The notes: generated from the letters alone by a model not told the origin. DNA of 36,187 nucleotides from Cloacibacterium sp046296655 (GCA_046296655.1 JBKBLE010000025.1:1-36187); one strand, 5' to 3'; shown: positions 15,725 to 24,648, counted from the first letter of the stretch. A program made the numbers and translations.

Positions 15725-15782
15725 AAATCATTAGCACGTTTTTTGTAATTTAGTTTGCACAAATAATAAACTATTACACAAA

Positions 15783-16391
15783 ATGTTAGACAACATTCCT
15801 TATCTTCCTTACTTCATCAGTGCATTTATCGGCATTGGTTTAGCTGCAGCTTCTGGCTTTAGAGTATTCTTGCCTATGTTTGCTGTAAGTCTCGCTTCTT
15901 ACATGGGTTGGATTCCCATGAACGAAAACTTTCAATGGTTAGCTGGTTTACCTACGCTCATCACTACAGGAATTGCCACTGTGGTAGAAATTTTAGCATA
16001 TTATATTCCGTACGTTGACCATTTATTAGACACCGCTTCTGTTCCATTAGCTACAATTGCAGGTTCTATCATGTTTGCTGCGCAATTTACAGATTTAGGA
16101 ACGTTTCCAACTTGGGCACTTGCATTAATCGCAGGTGGTGGAACTGCCGCCGCAATTAGTTCTGGATTTGCAGGAACACGAGCCGCATCTACTGCGACAA
16201 CTGGCGGACTCGGAAATTCTGTAGTTGCCACCACCGAAACAGCAGGAGCAGGAATGATGACTCTTTTAGCTTTAGCAGCTCCCGTAATTGCGTTTTTGGT
16301 AGCGATTGCACTTGTTATTGTGGTTTTTATTTTAGGAAGAAAAATCTGGAATAAATTAAGAGGAAATCTAAAACCCGAAGAAACTTTATGA
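15783..16391 (+). CDS. DUF4126 family membrane protein
   Basis: This 202-residue inner-membrane protein has about five hydrophobic segments and many Gly/Ala/Thr residues. The pattern SAFIGIGLAAASGFRVFLP near the N-terminus and SGFAGTRAASTATTGGLGNS in the middle, followed by two closing membrane helices, fits the DUF4126 family. The family has no established function. It follows rnpA at 58 bases, with a weak TTAGTTTG box (one base off consensus) in between, and ends at a shared terminator facing the next operon. Transport is conceivable from the Gly-rich repeats but unsupported. Confidence 0.75.
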   Translation: MLDNIPYLPYFISAFIGIGLAAASGFRVFLPMFAVSLASYMGWIPMNENFQWLAGLPTLITTGIATVVEILAYYIPYVDHLLDTASVPLATIAGSIMFAAQFTDLGTFPTWALALIAGGGTAAAISSGFAGTRAASTATTGGLGNSVVATTETAGAGMMTLLALAAPVIAFLVAIALVIVVFILGRKIWNKLRGNLKPEETL

Positions 16392-16423
16392 TCTAATCGT
16401 AAGTCTAATTCAATAAAAAAAAA

Positions 16424-16442
16424 CTCCAAGAATTTCTTGGAG
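16424..16442. terminator. Bidirectional terminator between convergent genes
   Basis: The perfect stem CTCCAAGAA / TTCTTGGAG with a one-base centre is flanked by nine A on the left and CTTTTATTTT on the right, so it serves the DUF4126 gene on the plus strand and the miaB operon on the minus strand. Confidence 0.8.
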
Positions 16443-16450
16443 CTTTTATT

Positions 16451-18106
16451 TTATTTACCTTGCTTCAAGTCTTTGATTTCTTGAATTTTAGCCTTGAAAT
16501 CTTCGGCTCTTTCTGGATGTTTATTTTGTAGAATTTCGTAAGCTTTAATTGCCTTCGTGTACAATCTTTGTTCGGTGTAGAGTTTTGCTAAAGTTTCGGT
16601 CATCAAGTGTGAGATGTCGTCATTTTTTTCTTTTACTACAAAATTCACTTCTTCTTTTAACTGAGAAATTTTAGGATTTTCTTCAATGAATTTATCGATG
16701 ATTTCTGCTTTTTTCTCAATGACTTTTACTGGGATATTTTCCGGTGTTTTAATTCCGGAACGGTCAATTTTAAGCCAACTTTTCCAAGTATTTACAAAAC
16801 CTGGAACATTGCTATTATTTTCTTCCGCCGAAACTTTTTCCACTTGATTTTCAATAGTTTGAACAGGATTTTCTTGAACATTAGCTTTTAAGAAAGAAGT
16901 ATTTAGAATAGGTTTTTCTTCAATTTTAACTTCTTCTAAAACCTCATTTTTCAATTCGATTGGCGCAACTTCTTCTACCATTTTCTTCTCTTCTGTGGTT
17001 GCAATTTCTGGTTTTACCTCAACTGGTTTTTCAGTAGCTTTTGGTTGAGAAACTGCTGGTTTTTGAATCATAGAATCGAGTGGATTCATCACAAAATTCA
17101 TCGGTTTCCAATCGGTATGAACTTCTTCTACAATTTCTTCTTTTTCTTCCTTCAAAATAGGAGTATTAATTACTTGAGGCGCTTCTTTTTCAATCGTCAT
17201 TTCCGTATTTTCCTCTATAACTTCTGTTTTTTCTGGCTCTGAAATGTTCAATTCTGGAGTTTTTTCAGCTGGAATTTCTGCAGGTTTTATTTTTTCTTCA
17301 GTTGGTTTTTCTTCAATAATTGTTGCAGAAATTTCTGCTTTTGGTTCAGATTTCGATTCTTCTTTTGGAGTAGAAGGAACGGTGAATTTTACGTTTGGCA
17401 AGAAACTTTCGAAACTATTAAAACTGACATCCGAAGGTTTTACAGACGTAATTTCCTTGTCATCTGATTGATCAATATGCTCTAAAACGGTTTCTTTACT
17501 AAAATTAAGGTCTTCTTCTCTAGTTTTGAACGCAATTTTTTCTTGTTCTTGTTCCGATTTTTCTTGCTCAAGCAATTGATTTTCAATCTCTAAAATCTCC
17601 AATTCTTTCAGAACTTCGAACTCATTTTCTTTTTTGTCAAGAATCGGCGCTTCTAATTCGGTATCACCTACTACACTTTTCGGATGCGTAACTACAGGCT
17701 TTTCCGCCTCTATTTTTTCTAGCGTTTCTGTTAAATTTTCAGAAGAATTTTCAGTGGTATTTTGCTCTGGAACCTCAACGATTTTTACAGGTTCTTCAAT
17801 GGTTTTTTCAACTTCATATTCAGTTTTAGCGAGTACAATTTTCTTGAATTTCGTCAATTCTTTTTTCTCTTCTTCCTTCTTTTTATTGATGAAAGTGTAG
17901 AGAATTTTTTTATCCGTAGTATACGCTGCGGTTTTGGTTAGTTCTTTTTGGTAATTTTCAGCATCGAAATTAAAAATTGCCGAAAGATGCAAAGTTCTGA
18001 TACTCTGCATATAAGGGAATTTAGAAATTTCATTCTGAAGAAGCGAAATGTCTTCTTTAGAAATATTTTCTGGGCGCTGAAGCAATTCTAAAACTCGTGC
18101 ATTCAT
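16451..18106 (-). CDS. Long acidic low-complexity protein with TPR-like C-terminus
   Basis: I do not recognise a named family. The 551 residues fall into three parts. First comes a folded N-terminal part of about 100 residues (ISKEDISLLQNEISKFPYMQ, then YTTDKKILYTFINKKKEEE). A long region from about 110 to 440, very rich in Glu, Lys, Pro, Val and Thr, is surely disordered. Last is a C-terminal helical hairpin of TPR type (LYTEQRLYTKAIKAYEILQNKHPE). There is no signal peptide, so it is probably cytosolic. It starts 3 bases after the lptE stop, making it part of the miaB-activator-lptE transcript. It may be a scaffold; homologues in the same place are common in Weeksellaceae, from memory. Confidence 0.75.
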   Translation of the reverse strand: MNARVLELLQRPENISKEDISLLQNEISKFPYMQSIRTLHLSAIFNFDAENYQKELTKTAAYTTDKKILYTFINKKKEEEKKELTKFKKIVLAKTEYEVEKTIEEPVKIVEVPEQNTTENSSENLTETLEKIEAEKPVVTHPKSVVGDTELEAPILDKKENEFEVLKELEILEIENQLLEQEKSEQEQEKIAFKTREEDLNFSKETVLEHIDQSDDKEITSVKPSDVSFNSFESFLPNVKFTVPSTPKEESKSEPKAEISATIIEEKPTEEKIKPAEIPAEKTPELNISEPEKTEVIEENTEMTIEKEAPQVINTPILKEEKEEIVEEVHTDWKPMNFVMNPLDSMIQKPAVSQPKATEKPVEVKPEIATTEEKKMVEEVAPIELKNEVLEEVKIEEKPILNTSFLKANVQENPVQTIENQVEKVSAEENNSNVPGFVNTWKSWLKIDRSGIKTPENIPVKVIEKKAEIIDKFIEENPKISQLKEEVNFVVKEKNDDISHLMTETLAKLYTEQRLYTKAIKAYEILQNKHPERAEDFKAKIQEIKDLKQGK

Positions 18107-18109
18107 CTT

Positions 18110-18676
18110 TTACCAATTGGCTACAATATCGTTAAAAATTTTATTGATAATCCTTTCGTTTACCAATTTCACTTGAGAAGTTTCTATGGCATTAATATCT
18201 AAATCACTACTGAAAACCGCTTCGTCTGAATAGGTTCTATCAAAACTCGCTTCTGGAAACTTACTGTTTTCGTAATGAACTTTTACTGTAATGGTGAGTT
18301 TATTCTGTGCCGCTTGAATATTTCCACCGTCTGTAGTAACTGGTGAAGAAATAGTGGTAGGCGAAATGCTATAATCTGTAATTTCTCCTTCAATAAGAAC
18401 ATCAGGATTTTCCGTAGTTCCCTTTAGACCAGACCTTTGCAAAAATCTATTTTGAAGAGCAATAGAAAATTCTTGACTTAAATTAGCATTCACCAAAGCT
18501 GCATTATTAGGAAAATTTTTAATCTGAATGGTTTTTTCGCCGTGATTCAGAGAATTCCCTGTAAAACTATAGCAAGAAGATAAAAGAGCCAAGGAAAAGA
18601 AACCCAAGAATAAAACTCCAAAAATTTTAAAATTTTTGGCTTGAGATCTGAAATTTAAAATCTGAAATCTTTTCAT
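18110..18676 (-). CDS. lptE: LptE-family LPS assembly lipoprotein
   Basis: LptE plugs the LptD barrel and helps place lipopolysaccharide in the outer leaflet. The 188-residue product has a lipoprotein signal ending in LLSSCYSFTG, then IKNFPNNAALVNANLSQEFSIALQNRFLQRS and ITDYSISPTT, which are characteristic of the Bacteroidota LptE group. The start may be internal to the first 25 residues, since a hydrophobic core begins only at about residue 18 (FGVLFLGFFSLALLSS). Its ATG overlaps the stop of the sigma-54 activator gene by one base (TAATG), so the two are translationally coupled. The name rests on lipobox, size and operon context. Confidence 0.85.
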   Translation of the reverse strand: MKRFQILNFRSQAKNFKIFGVLFLGFFSLALLSSCYSFTGNSLNHGEKTIQIKNFPNNAALVNANLSQEFSIALQNRFLQRSGLKGTTENPDVLIEGEITDYSISPTTISSPVTTDGGNIQAAQNKLTITVKVHYENSKFPEASFDRTYSDEAVFSSDLDINAIETSQVKLVNERIINKIFNDIVANW

Positions 18677-19959
18677 TAATCTTCTAAATTATATTGTTTT
18701 ATTTTTCTGTAAAGCGTTCTCTGAGAAATCCCCAATTCTTCGGCAGCCTTATTTCTTCTGCCATTGTGTTTTTCGAGCGCTTTTACAATTAAATCTCTCT
18801 CATTATTGATTAAGGAAAGAGACTCTTCTTTTGGTTCTTCTTCTAAATCTATGTCTTCTACACCATTTTCATACTCCTCAGTATCATTGTAGAAATTAGG
18901 AGTTGGCGCAGCTGGTTGATCTTCGTAATACAAAATAGAACTTGTATTAACAGGTTGGGTTTCAGTTTTAAAAACTCTACCGATTAAATCTTGCTCATGA
19001 CGCGAAAAACTTTGATTTCCTCTATTCTTAATCAGTTCCGAAGTTAAGGATTTTAAATCATTTAAATCATTTCTCATGTCAAAAAGAATTTTGTACATGA
19101 TTTCTCTTTCTGAACCGAAATCTGCTCCTGAATTTCCTGAATTTCCACCTCTGGAAACCACAGCAGGAAGCTGAGCATTCATCGGAATATATTCTGATAA
19201 TTTAGTAGAATTTACGCTTCTATTTTGCTCTACCACCGTCATTTGTTCCACTAAATTTCTCAACTGACGAATATTTCCTGGGAAAGTATAATTTTCTAAA
19301 TATTTAACGCCGTCATCTGTCAATTGCAACTCTGGCATTCTGTATTTTTCGGCAAAATCAATGGCGAATTTTCTGAAAAGCAAATGAATATCTCCTTTTC
19401 TTTCTCTTAAAGGCGGCATATCAATCTGAACCGTATTGAGACGATAGTACAAATCTTCTCTGAATCTGCCATCTTCAATCGCTTTCATCATGTTCACATT
19501 AGTCGCAGCTACGATTCTCACATTGGTTTTTTGAACTTGAGAAGAACCCACTTTCATAAATTCTCCACTTTCTAAAACTCTGAGAAGTCTTACTTGAGTT
19601 TGTAACGGAAGTTCACCTACTTCATCTAAGAAAATCGTGCCACCATCTGCTACTTCGAAATATCCTTTTCTGGTAGAAGTTGCGCCTGTAAAAGCTCCTT
19701 TTTCGTGCCCAAAAAGTTCTGAATCTATTGTTCCTTCTGGAATTGCACCACAGTTTACCACAATATATGGTTGGTGTTTTCTGCGAGATTCGCTATGAAT
19801 AATTTTCGGGATATGTTCTTTACCAACTCCAGATTCCCCGATAACCAAAACGGAAATATCTGTAGGTGCCACCTGAATTGCTTTTTCTATGGCACGGTTA
19901 AGTGCGGGAAAATTCCCTATAATTCCGAAACGGTTTTTTATGGATTGTAAGTCGCTCAT
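18676..19959 (-). CDS. Sigma-54-dependent transcriptional activator (no receiver domain)
   Basis: This 427-residue bacterial enhancer-binding protein consists of the AAA+ domain and a DNA-binding tail. Walker A is GESGVGKE near residue 42, the sigma-54 contact loop GAFTGA is intact (ELFGHEKGAFTGATSTR), Walker B is GGTIFLDEVGEL, and the Arg-finger region FREDLYYRLN follows. The C-terminus is a Fis-type helix-turn-helix (NGRRNKAAEELGISQRTLYR). There is no N-terminal receiver, GAF or PAS domain, so it may be constitutively active or controlled by level. An acidic linker (about 340-385) separates AAA+ and HTH. It sits between miaB and lptE. One sigma-54-like promoter sequence occurs elsewhere in the window at 35799-35815. 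Confidence 0.93.
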   Translation of the reverse strand: MSDLQSIKNRFGIIGNFPALNRAIEKAIQVAPTDISVLVIGESGVGKEHIPKIIHSESRRKHQPYIVVNCGAIPEGTIDSELFGHEKGAFTGATSTRKGYFEVADGGTIFLDEVGELPLQTQVRLLRVLESGEFMKVGSSQVQKTNVRIVAATNVNMMKAIEDGRFREDLYYRLNTVQIDMPPLRERKGDIHLLFRKFAIDFAEKYRMPELQLTDDGVKYLENYTFPGNIRQLRNLVEQMTVVEQNRSVNSTKLSEYIPMNAQLPAVVSRGGNSGNSGADFGSEREIMYKILFDMRNDLNDLKSLTSELIKNRGNQSFSRHEQDLIGRVFKTETQPVNTSSILYYEDQPAAPTPNFYNDTEEYENGVEDIDLEEEPKEESLSLINNERDLIVKALEKHNGRRNKAAEELGISQRTLYRKIKQYNLED

Positions 19960-20014
19960 AATTTTTGAGATTTGAGGTTTTATGTTTTTAAAATACAGAA
20001 ATTAAAATAATTTC

Positions 20015-21448
20015 TTAAATCGTTTTCCCCAAAAGTGTACCTTGAGTGCTGTCATGAACAAAAACAGTCACAAAGTCACCAATATTCTGTCCTTCTACTT
20101 TGTCAAAAACCACTACTGCATTCTGAGAAGTTCTTCCTTTCCATTGATTTTTATCTTTTTTAGACTCTCCTTCGATTAGAACTTCGTAGTTTTTGCCAAC
20201 GTAAGATTTCATTCTTTTTCTGGATAATTCTCCTTGCAAAGCAATGATTTCTGCTAATCTTCTTTGCTTCACATCTGCAGGAACATCATCTTTCATTTTT
20301 TTGTGAGCCGGAGTTCCTGGTCTTTCAGAATACGCAAACATATAACCGTAATCGTATTCTACTTGTCTCATTAAATCAAGAGTTAATTGATGATCTTCTT
20401 CGGTTTCGCCACAGAAACCAGCAATCATATCTTGAGAAAAAGCAATGTCTGGAACTATTTCCTTCGCTTTTTTAATCAAATCTAAATATTCCTGACGTGT
20501 ATATTGACGATTCATTTTCTGCAAAATTCTGTCACTTCCACTTTGTACAGGAAGGTGAATATATTTACAAACGTTATCGTATTTAGCAATCACACGGAAA
20601 ACTTCTTCCGTCATTTCATGAGGATTAGAAGTAGAAAAACGAATTCTCATTGCAGGAACTGCTTTTGCTACCATTTCTAACAATTGAGCAAAATTTACAG
20701 CGGTAGCTTTTTGCATTTCCGAAGCTTTATCAAAATCTTTTTTAGGACCACCTCCATACCAAAGATATGAATCTACGTTTTGCCCAAGAAGCGTAATTTC
20801 TTTGTAGCCATTTTCCGCTAATGCCTTGCATTCTTTAATGATAGAATGCGGATCACGGCTTCTTTCTCTACCTCTGGTAAAGGGAACTACACAGAAGGTA
20901 CACATATTATCACAACCTCTGGTAATGGTTACGAATGCGGTAACACCGTTTCCACCCAAACGAACAGGATTAATATCTGCGTACGTTTCTTCTTTAGATA
21001 AAATAACATTGATGGCGTCTCTTCCGTCTTCTGTTTCTTTCAAAAGATTTGGTAAATCTCTATACGCATCTGGACCAACTACTAAGTCTACCAATTGTTC
21101 TTCTTCTAAAAATTTAGTTTTAAGACGTTCTGCCATACAACCAAGAACACCAACAGTAAGATTTGGCTTTTCTTTTTTCAAATTTTTGAATTGTGAAAGT
21201 CTCATTCTCACCGTTTGTTCTGCTCTTTCTCTGATAGAGCAAGTATTCAGCAAAATTAAATCTGCTTCTTCTACTTTCATGGTGGTATTATAACCTTGTT
21301 CGTTAAGAATAGAGGCTACGATTTCTGAGTCTGAGAAATTCATTTGACAACCGTAAGTTTCTAAAAACAATTTTTTAGAATTTTCTGGTTTTTCAGCAAT
21401 AGCAAAAGCTTCGCCTTGTTTAGTTTCGTCTATATATTTTTCTTGCAC
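20015..21448 (-). CDS. miaB: tRNA-2-methylthio-N6-dimethylallyladenosine synthase MiaB
   Basis: MiaB is a radical-SAM methylthiotransferase that converts i6A37 to ms2i6A37 in tRNAs reading UNN codons. The 477 residues contain the N-terminal UPF0004 domain with its three cluster cysteines (LETYGCQMN, LNTCSIRE, LGCMAERL), then the radical-SAM CxxxCxxC in RGCDNMCTFCVVPFTRGRERS, and a C-terminal TRAM RNA-binding domain (from about residue 408). The start is a GTG; no ATG exists before the conserved QMN region. It begins 20 bases below a TATCTTTG box identical in context to that of prfA and heads the four-gene operon. Confidence 0.96.
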   Translation of the reverse strand: MQEKYIDETKQGEAFAIAEKPENSKKLFLETYGCQMNFSDSEIVASILNEQGYNTTMKVEEADLILLNTCSIRERAEQTVRMRLSQFKNLKKEKPNLTVGVLGCMAERLKTKFLEEEQLVDLVVGPDAYRDLPNLLKETEDGRDAINVILSKEETYADINPVRLGGNGVTAFVTITRGCDNMCTFCVVPFTRGRERSRDPHSIIKECKALAENGYKEITLLGQNVDSYLWYGGGPKKDFDKASEMQKATAVNFAQLLEMVAKAVPAMRIRFSTSNPHEMTEEVFRVIAKYDNVCKYIHLPVQSGSDRILQKMNRQYTRQEYLDLIKKAKEIVPDIAFSQDMIAGFCGETEEDHQLTLDLMRQVEYDYGYMFAYSERPGTPAHKKMKDDVPADVKQRRLAEIIALQGELSRKRMKSYVGKNYEVLIEGESKKDKNQWKGRTSQNAVVVFDKVEGQNIGDFVTVFVHDSTQGTLLGKTI

Positions 21449-21467
21449 TTTTCAAATATTTCGAGTG

Positions 21468-21475
21468 CAAAGATA
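21468..21475 (-). promoter_or_regulatory. miaB promoter -7 box (TATCTTTG)
   Basis: A full TAnnTTTG match, 20 bases above the GTG start. The bases 21465-21484 are identical to 1265-1284 at prfA, including the distance to the start within one base. Confidence 0.5.
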
Positions 21476-21528
21476 AGGAATTTTATGACAAAATGGCAGG
21501 AGAAACACCTATTAAGAAAATAAAAAAA

Positions 21529-21545
21529 TCGCTTTTCTCAAGCGA
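21529..21545 (-). terminator. Terminator of the TonB-C-like protein gene
   Basis: Stem TCGCTT / AAGCGA with a short loop, followed on the minus strand by seven T, 10 bases past the stop. Confidence 0.7.
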
Positions 21546-21555
21546 CTTTTATTTT

Positions 21556-22044
21556 TTACATATCGAATAAATCTGTCCTGAAATTGACTTTCAGTCTTAT
21601 TTTAGAATCTACTTTTGCGCCATCGCAAGTTGCAGGCATCCATTTTTGATTCATGGCTTTTACCGCATTCTTAATGTCTGTTTGCAAAAGATTACTATTC
21701 GGAACTTCTGGTTTTAGTGCAAAATCCTTTAAATTTCCTTCTTTATCAATGTAGAAAATGAAATCAAAAGTTCCATTTACAGAGTATAAGTTATTAGAAA
21801 GACTGGCTTTTAAATTTTTAAATAATTTGTCTTTAAAACCATTTTCCCCGCCAATATATTGCGCATAAGTAGCAATCGCACATTTCAGTCTGTAAAATTC
21901 TAGCGGATTATTCATGTCTAATGAAATATCTGCTCTACAAAATTCTTTAAAATTTTCTGTAATATCATTGTCTTCTACCAAATATTGTGCACTTACAAAA
22001 CCGAAAGAAAACGTCATCATCACTAATAATAAAAACTTTTTCAT
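21556..22044 (-). CDS. Secreted protein with TonB C-terminal-like domain
   Basis: The 162-residue protein has a signal peptide (MKKFLLLVMMTFSFGFVSAQ). Its C-terminal 80 residues (GTFDFIFYIDKEGNLKDFAL, then NAVKAMNQKWMPATCDGAKVDSKIRLKVNF) follow the pattern of the TonB C-terminal fold: a beta strand, D-K-E-G-N turn, helix, W-x-P-A and a closing strand. It lacks the TonB transmembrane anchor and Pro-rich spacer, so it is not an energy transducer itself but a free periplasmic domain of a kind frequent in Bacteroidota. Two Cys residues in the N-terminal half (FCRAD, LKCAI) may form a disulfide. It is a single gene between terminators. The role is unknown. Confidence 0.65.
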   Translation of the reverse strand: MKKFLLLVMMTFSFGFVSAQYLVEDNDITENFKEFCRADISLDMNNPLEFYRLKCAIATYAQYIGGENGFKDKLFKNLKASLSNNLYSVNGTFDFIFYIDKEGNLKDFALKPEVPNSNLLQTDIKNAVKAMNQKWMPATCDGAKVDSKIRLKVNFRTDLFDM

Positions 22045-22076
22045 GTCTTAAAATTTAATAGTAAATTTACAAAAAA

Positions 22077-22097
22077 GGTTGTAAACGAATTACAACC
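22077..22097 (-). terminator. Terminator after lysA
   Basis: Perfect 8-bp stem GGTTGTAA / TTACAACC with a 5-base loop, followed on the minus strand by TTTTTTG, 14 bases past the lysA stop. Confidence 0.75.
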
Positions 22098-22110
22098 TCT
22101 TATTTAAAAT

Positions 22111-23310
22111 TTATAAAACTTCAATTTGATTTTTCAATAAATCATCGAATTCTTCTCTTTTTCTGATGAGATGCGCTTTTCCATCTAAGAATAAAACTTC
22201 GGCTGGTTTCAGTCTAGAATTGAAATTTGAACTCATCTCAAAACCATAAGCTCCTGCATTTCTGAACACTAAAACATCTCCTTCTCTTACTTCGTGTAAT
22301 TTTCTGTCCCAAGCAAACGTATCGGTTTCACAGATATTTCCAACTACGGTGTAAATTCTTTCAGTTCCTTTAGGATTGGTTAGGTTTTCGATGACGTGAT
22401 ATGAATCATAGAACATCGGTCTGATTAAATGGTTAAAGCCAGAGTTCACGCCTACAAAAACGGTAGCAGTTGTTTGTTTAATCACGTTAGATTTTACCAA
22501 AAAATGTCCAGATTTAGAAACCAAATACTTCCCTGGTTCAAACCACAATTCAAAATCTTTACCTGTTTCTTTTTTGAACTGAGTCACTGCTTTTTCTACT
22601 TTTTTACCCAAAGCTTTCACATCTGTTTCTAATTCACCTTTTTGGTAAGGAACTTTGAAACCGCTTCCCATATCAATATATTTAAGATTAGGGAAACTTT
22701 CTGAAAGTTCAAACATGATTTCTAAACCTTGTAAGAAAACTTCTGGGTCTTTAATCTCGCTACCAGTATGCATGTGCAAACCTTCAATATTGAGATTAGT
22801 AGATTTCATCACGCGTTCTATATGACGCATTTGGTGAATAGAAATTCCAAATTTAGAATCAATGTGTCCAGTAGAAATTTTGTAATTTCCTCCTGCAAAA
22901 ATATGTGGATTAATTCTTAGAAAAACTGGGTAAGAATCGCCATATTTAGTCCCGAATTGCTCTAAAATAGAGATGTTATCAATATTAATATGAACGTTTA
23001 GAGCCATTGCTTCTTCTATTTCGGCAAGGTCTACACAATTGGGCGTAAATAAAATTCTCTCTGGCGAAAAACCAGCTTTCAAGCCTAATTTTACTTCGTT
23101 TATAGAAACACAATCAAGATTAGCTCCTAATTTTTCTACATATTTTAGGATGTTGATATTGGTGAGTGATTTACAAGCGTAGAAAAACTTAGTGCTCTCT
23201 GCAAAAGAAGTGGTGAGTTTCTCATACTGAGATTTTATAGAATCGGCGTCATAAACATAAACCGGCGTTCCGAATTCTTCTGCAACCTGAAGCAAATCTT
23301 GATTTGTCAT
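22111..23310 (-). CDS. lysA: Diaminopimelate decarboxylase
   Basis: LysA is the PLP enzyme that decarboxylates meso-diaminopimelate to L-lysine, the last step of lysine synthesis. The 399 residues fit the fold-type III family. The PLP lysine is in FYACKSLTN, the catalytic helix motif is HMHTGSEI, and the phosphate-binding loop is DMGSGFKVPY. The substrate-specificity Cys lies in GNICETDTFAWDR, with the conserved Tyr in GAYGFEMSSNFNSR. CESD, normal in many LysA, appears here as CETD. It has its own good promoter (TATTTTTG with an upstream TTTG) and terminator. No lysine riboswitch is present in the short leader. Confidence 0.95.
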   Translation of the reverse strand: MTNQDLLQVAEEFGTPVYVYDADSIKSQYEKLTTSFAESTKFFYACKSLTNINILKYVEKLGANLDCVSINEVKLGLKAGFSPERILFTPNCVDLAEIEEAMALNVHINIDNISILEQFGTKYGDSYPVFLRINPHIFAGGNYKISTGHIDSKFGISIHQMRHIERVMKSTNLNIEGLHMHTGSEIKDPEVFLQGLEIMFELSESFPNLKYIDMGSGFKVPYQKGELETDVKALGKKVEKAVTQFKKETGKDFELWFEPGKYLVSKSGHFLVKSNVIKQTTATVFVGVNSGFNHLIRPMFYDSYHVIENLTNPKGTERIYTVVGNICETDTFAWDRKLHEVREGDVLVFRNAGAYGFEMSSNFNSRLKPAEVLFLDGKAHLIRKREEFDDLLKNQIEVL

Positions 23311-23326
23311 AATAAAAATTTTACTA

Positions 23327-23358
23327 CAAAAATATAAATTTTAGATTTTAAAACCAAA
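23327..23358 (-). promoter_or_regulatory. lysA promoter (-33 TTTG, -7 TATTTTTG)
   Basis: On the minus strand TTTG (23358-23355) and TATTTTTG (23334-23327) are separated by 20 bases, close to the Bacteroidota consensus arrangement. The box ends 17 bases above the lysA ATG. Confidence 0.55.
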
Positions 23359-23407
23359 CAATAATTTTATTTAGTAAAATTATCTATTTTGAGTGTTATT
23401 TTTAGAT

Positions 23408-24628
23408 TTATTTAGGTAATTTTTCTATTTTATACTCATTTTTCAGTAAAGATAGTTTCAAATCGTTGATGATTTCTGGCGAAACTTTCTTCACTTCTAT
23501 CTGCAATTTGTTTAATTTCTCCCTAGACTGAATCTGATGGAACAATTCATAATACCCGAATGAAATCAATTTCCCTTCTTCTATGATGAGAAAAGATTTT
23601 TCGCCGAGACTTCTGCCTTTTCCTATCCAAAGTTCATTCCTTCCTTTCAGTGTAATAAGCTCTTTCAGTGTTTTATAATCGCTAAGCGATTCATTTTCGG
23701 TAATATAATGCTTCACTTTGCTGCCTTGAGAAAAATTTTTGAATTTCAACAAAGGTTTTTCAGTGTGAAGAGAATTTTTTTCAACCTTAAATTTTCCATC
23801 AATGTAGAATAATCCGTAAGGCAAAAACTGCTTCTTCGATTTATTCTGATTCAGCAAAATCAATTTCGCAATCGTATCTGTTCCCGTAAGTTCGTAATTA
23901 ATTTGCGCTACTTCTTCCTGAATACTTTGCCATTTAACAGATTTAGAATTGAATAATTTTTTAGAAACTCTAAAAATATCATCTACATAATCTTCAAAAA
24001 GAATGGCTCCAGAAGCATTTTGAAAATACACAAAACCCTTCTCCGAAGGTAAATCTTGCGTAAGTTCCTTTATTTTATTGATATAAGACTTCGCGTTGCT
24101 TTCTTCGTGGTGTTGCTGAATAATTTCGTGACTGTTATCTTTGGTTTTTAACAATTTAAAAAGTTCCAAAGTAGCTCTTGCATCACCAGAAGCTCTGTGC
24201 TCATCTACCAAAGGAATTCCGATAGATTTACATAATTTCCCCAGAGAATAACTTTTTTCATGAGGAATTAGTTTTTTTGCCAAAGGAATCGTGTCTAAAG
24301 TATTGATTTTAAAATCAAAACCTAACCTTTTAAAACTTTGACGAAGCATTCTGTAATCAAAATCTATATTGTGTCCCACTAAAATGGTTCCTTCTGTAAT
24401 TTCTATGATTCTTTTCGCGATTTCATGAAATTTCGGAGCGGTTTTTACCATTTTTTGGGTAATTCCTGTCAGTTTTTGTACAAAGGGAGATATTTCACTT
24501 TCTGGATTAACAAGTGAAATAAATTGGTCTGTGATAACGTGGCCATCATATCTGAAAATCGCAATTTCTATTATGCTTTCTTTTCTATAAGGCGCTCCGT
24601 TTCCTTCTATGTCTATTATGGTATACAA
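23408..24628 (-). CDS. DnaQ-type 3'-5' exonuclease with degenerate GIY-YIG domain
   Basis: The N-terminal 170 residues are a DEDDh exonuclease like DNA polymerase III epsilon: IIDIEGNG gives the first Asp and Glu, GHNIDFDYRML the second Asp, and HRASGDARATLELF the catalytic His and last Asp. Bacteroidota relatives carry a UvrC/Cho-like GIY-YIG nuclease after this. Here that region starts at LPSEKGFVYFQNASGAILFE, but the second YIG motif is FED and the expected catalytic Glu in the TGSELIALLLE-like segment is missing (TGTDTIAKLILLNQ). The nuclease half is thus probably inactive. I place the start at the TTG at 24628 (406 residues, MYTIIDIEG...), as the family begins there. A GTG at 24649 overlaps a TAAATTTG promoter box. 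Confidence 0.85.
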   Translation of the reverse strand: MYTIIDIEGNGAPYRKESIIEIAIFRYDGHVITDQFISLVNPESEISPFVQKLTGITQKMVKTAPKFHEIAKRIIEITEGTILVGHNIDFDYRMLRQSFKRLGFDFKINTLDTIPLAKKLIPHEKSYSLGKLCKSIGIPLVDEHRASGDARATLELFKLLKTKDNSHEIIQQHHEESNAKSYINKIKELTQDLPSEKGFVYFQNASGAILFEDYVDDIFRVSKKLFNSKSVKWQSIQEEVAQINYELTGTDTIAKLILLNQNKSKKQFLPYGLFYIDGKFKVEKNSLHTEKPLLKFKNFSQGSKVKHYITENESLSDYKTLKELITLKGRNELWIGKGRSLGEKSFLIIEEGKLISFGYYELFHQIQSREKLNKLQIEVKKVSPEIINDLKLSLLKNEYKIEKLPK

Positions 24629-24648
24629 AACGAAAAATAAATATCCCA

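Noticed and set aside
16001..16429. 142-codon frame on the minus strand opposite the DUF4126 gene
   Set aside because: The plus-strand frame has clean membrane helices and a family motif; the minus frame runs across the terminator.
20826..21293. 155-codon frame on the plus strand opposite miaB
   Set aside because: It mirrors the conserved radical-SAM gene and has no family pattern or start signal.
21556..22044. Calling this a TonB energy transducer
   Set aside because: It has a cleavable signal peptide and no Pro-rich spacer or membrane anchor; only the C-terminal fold resembles TonB.
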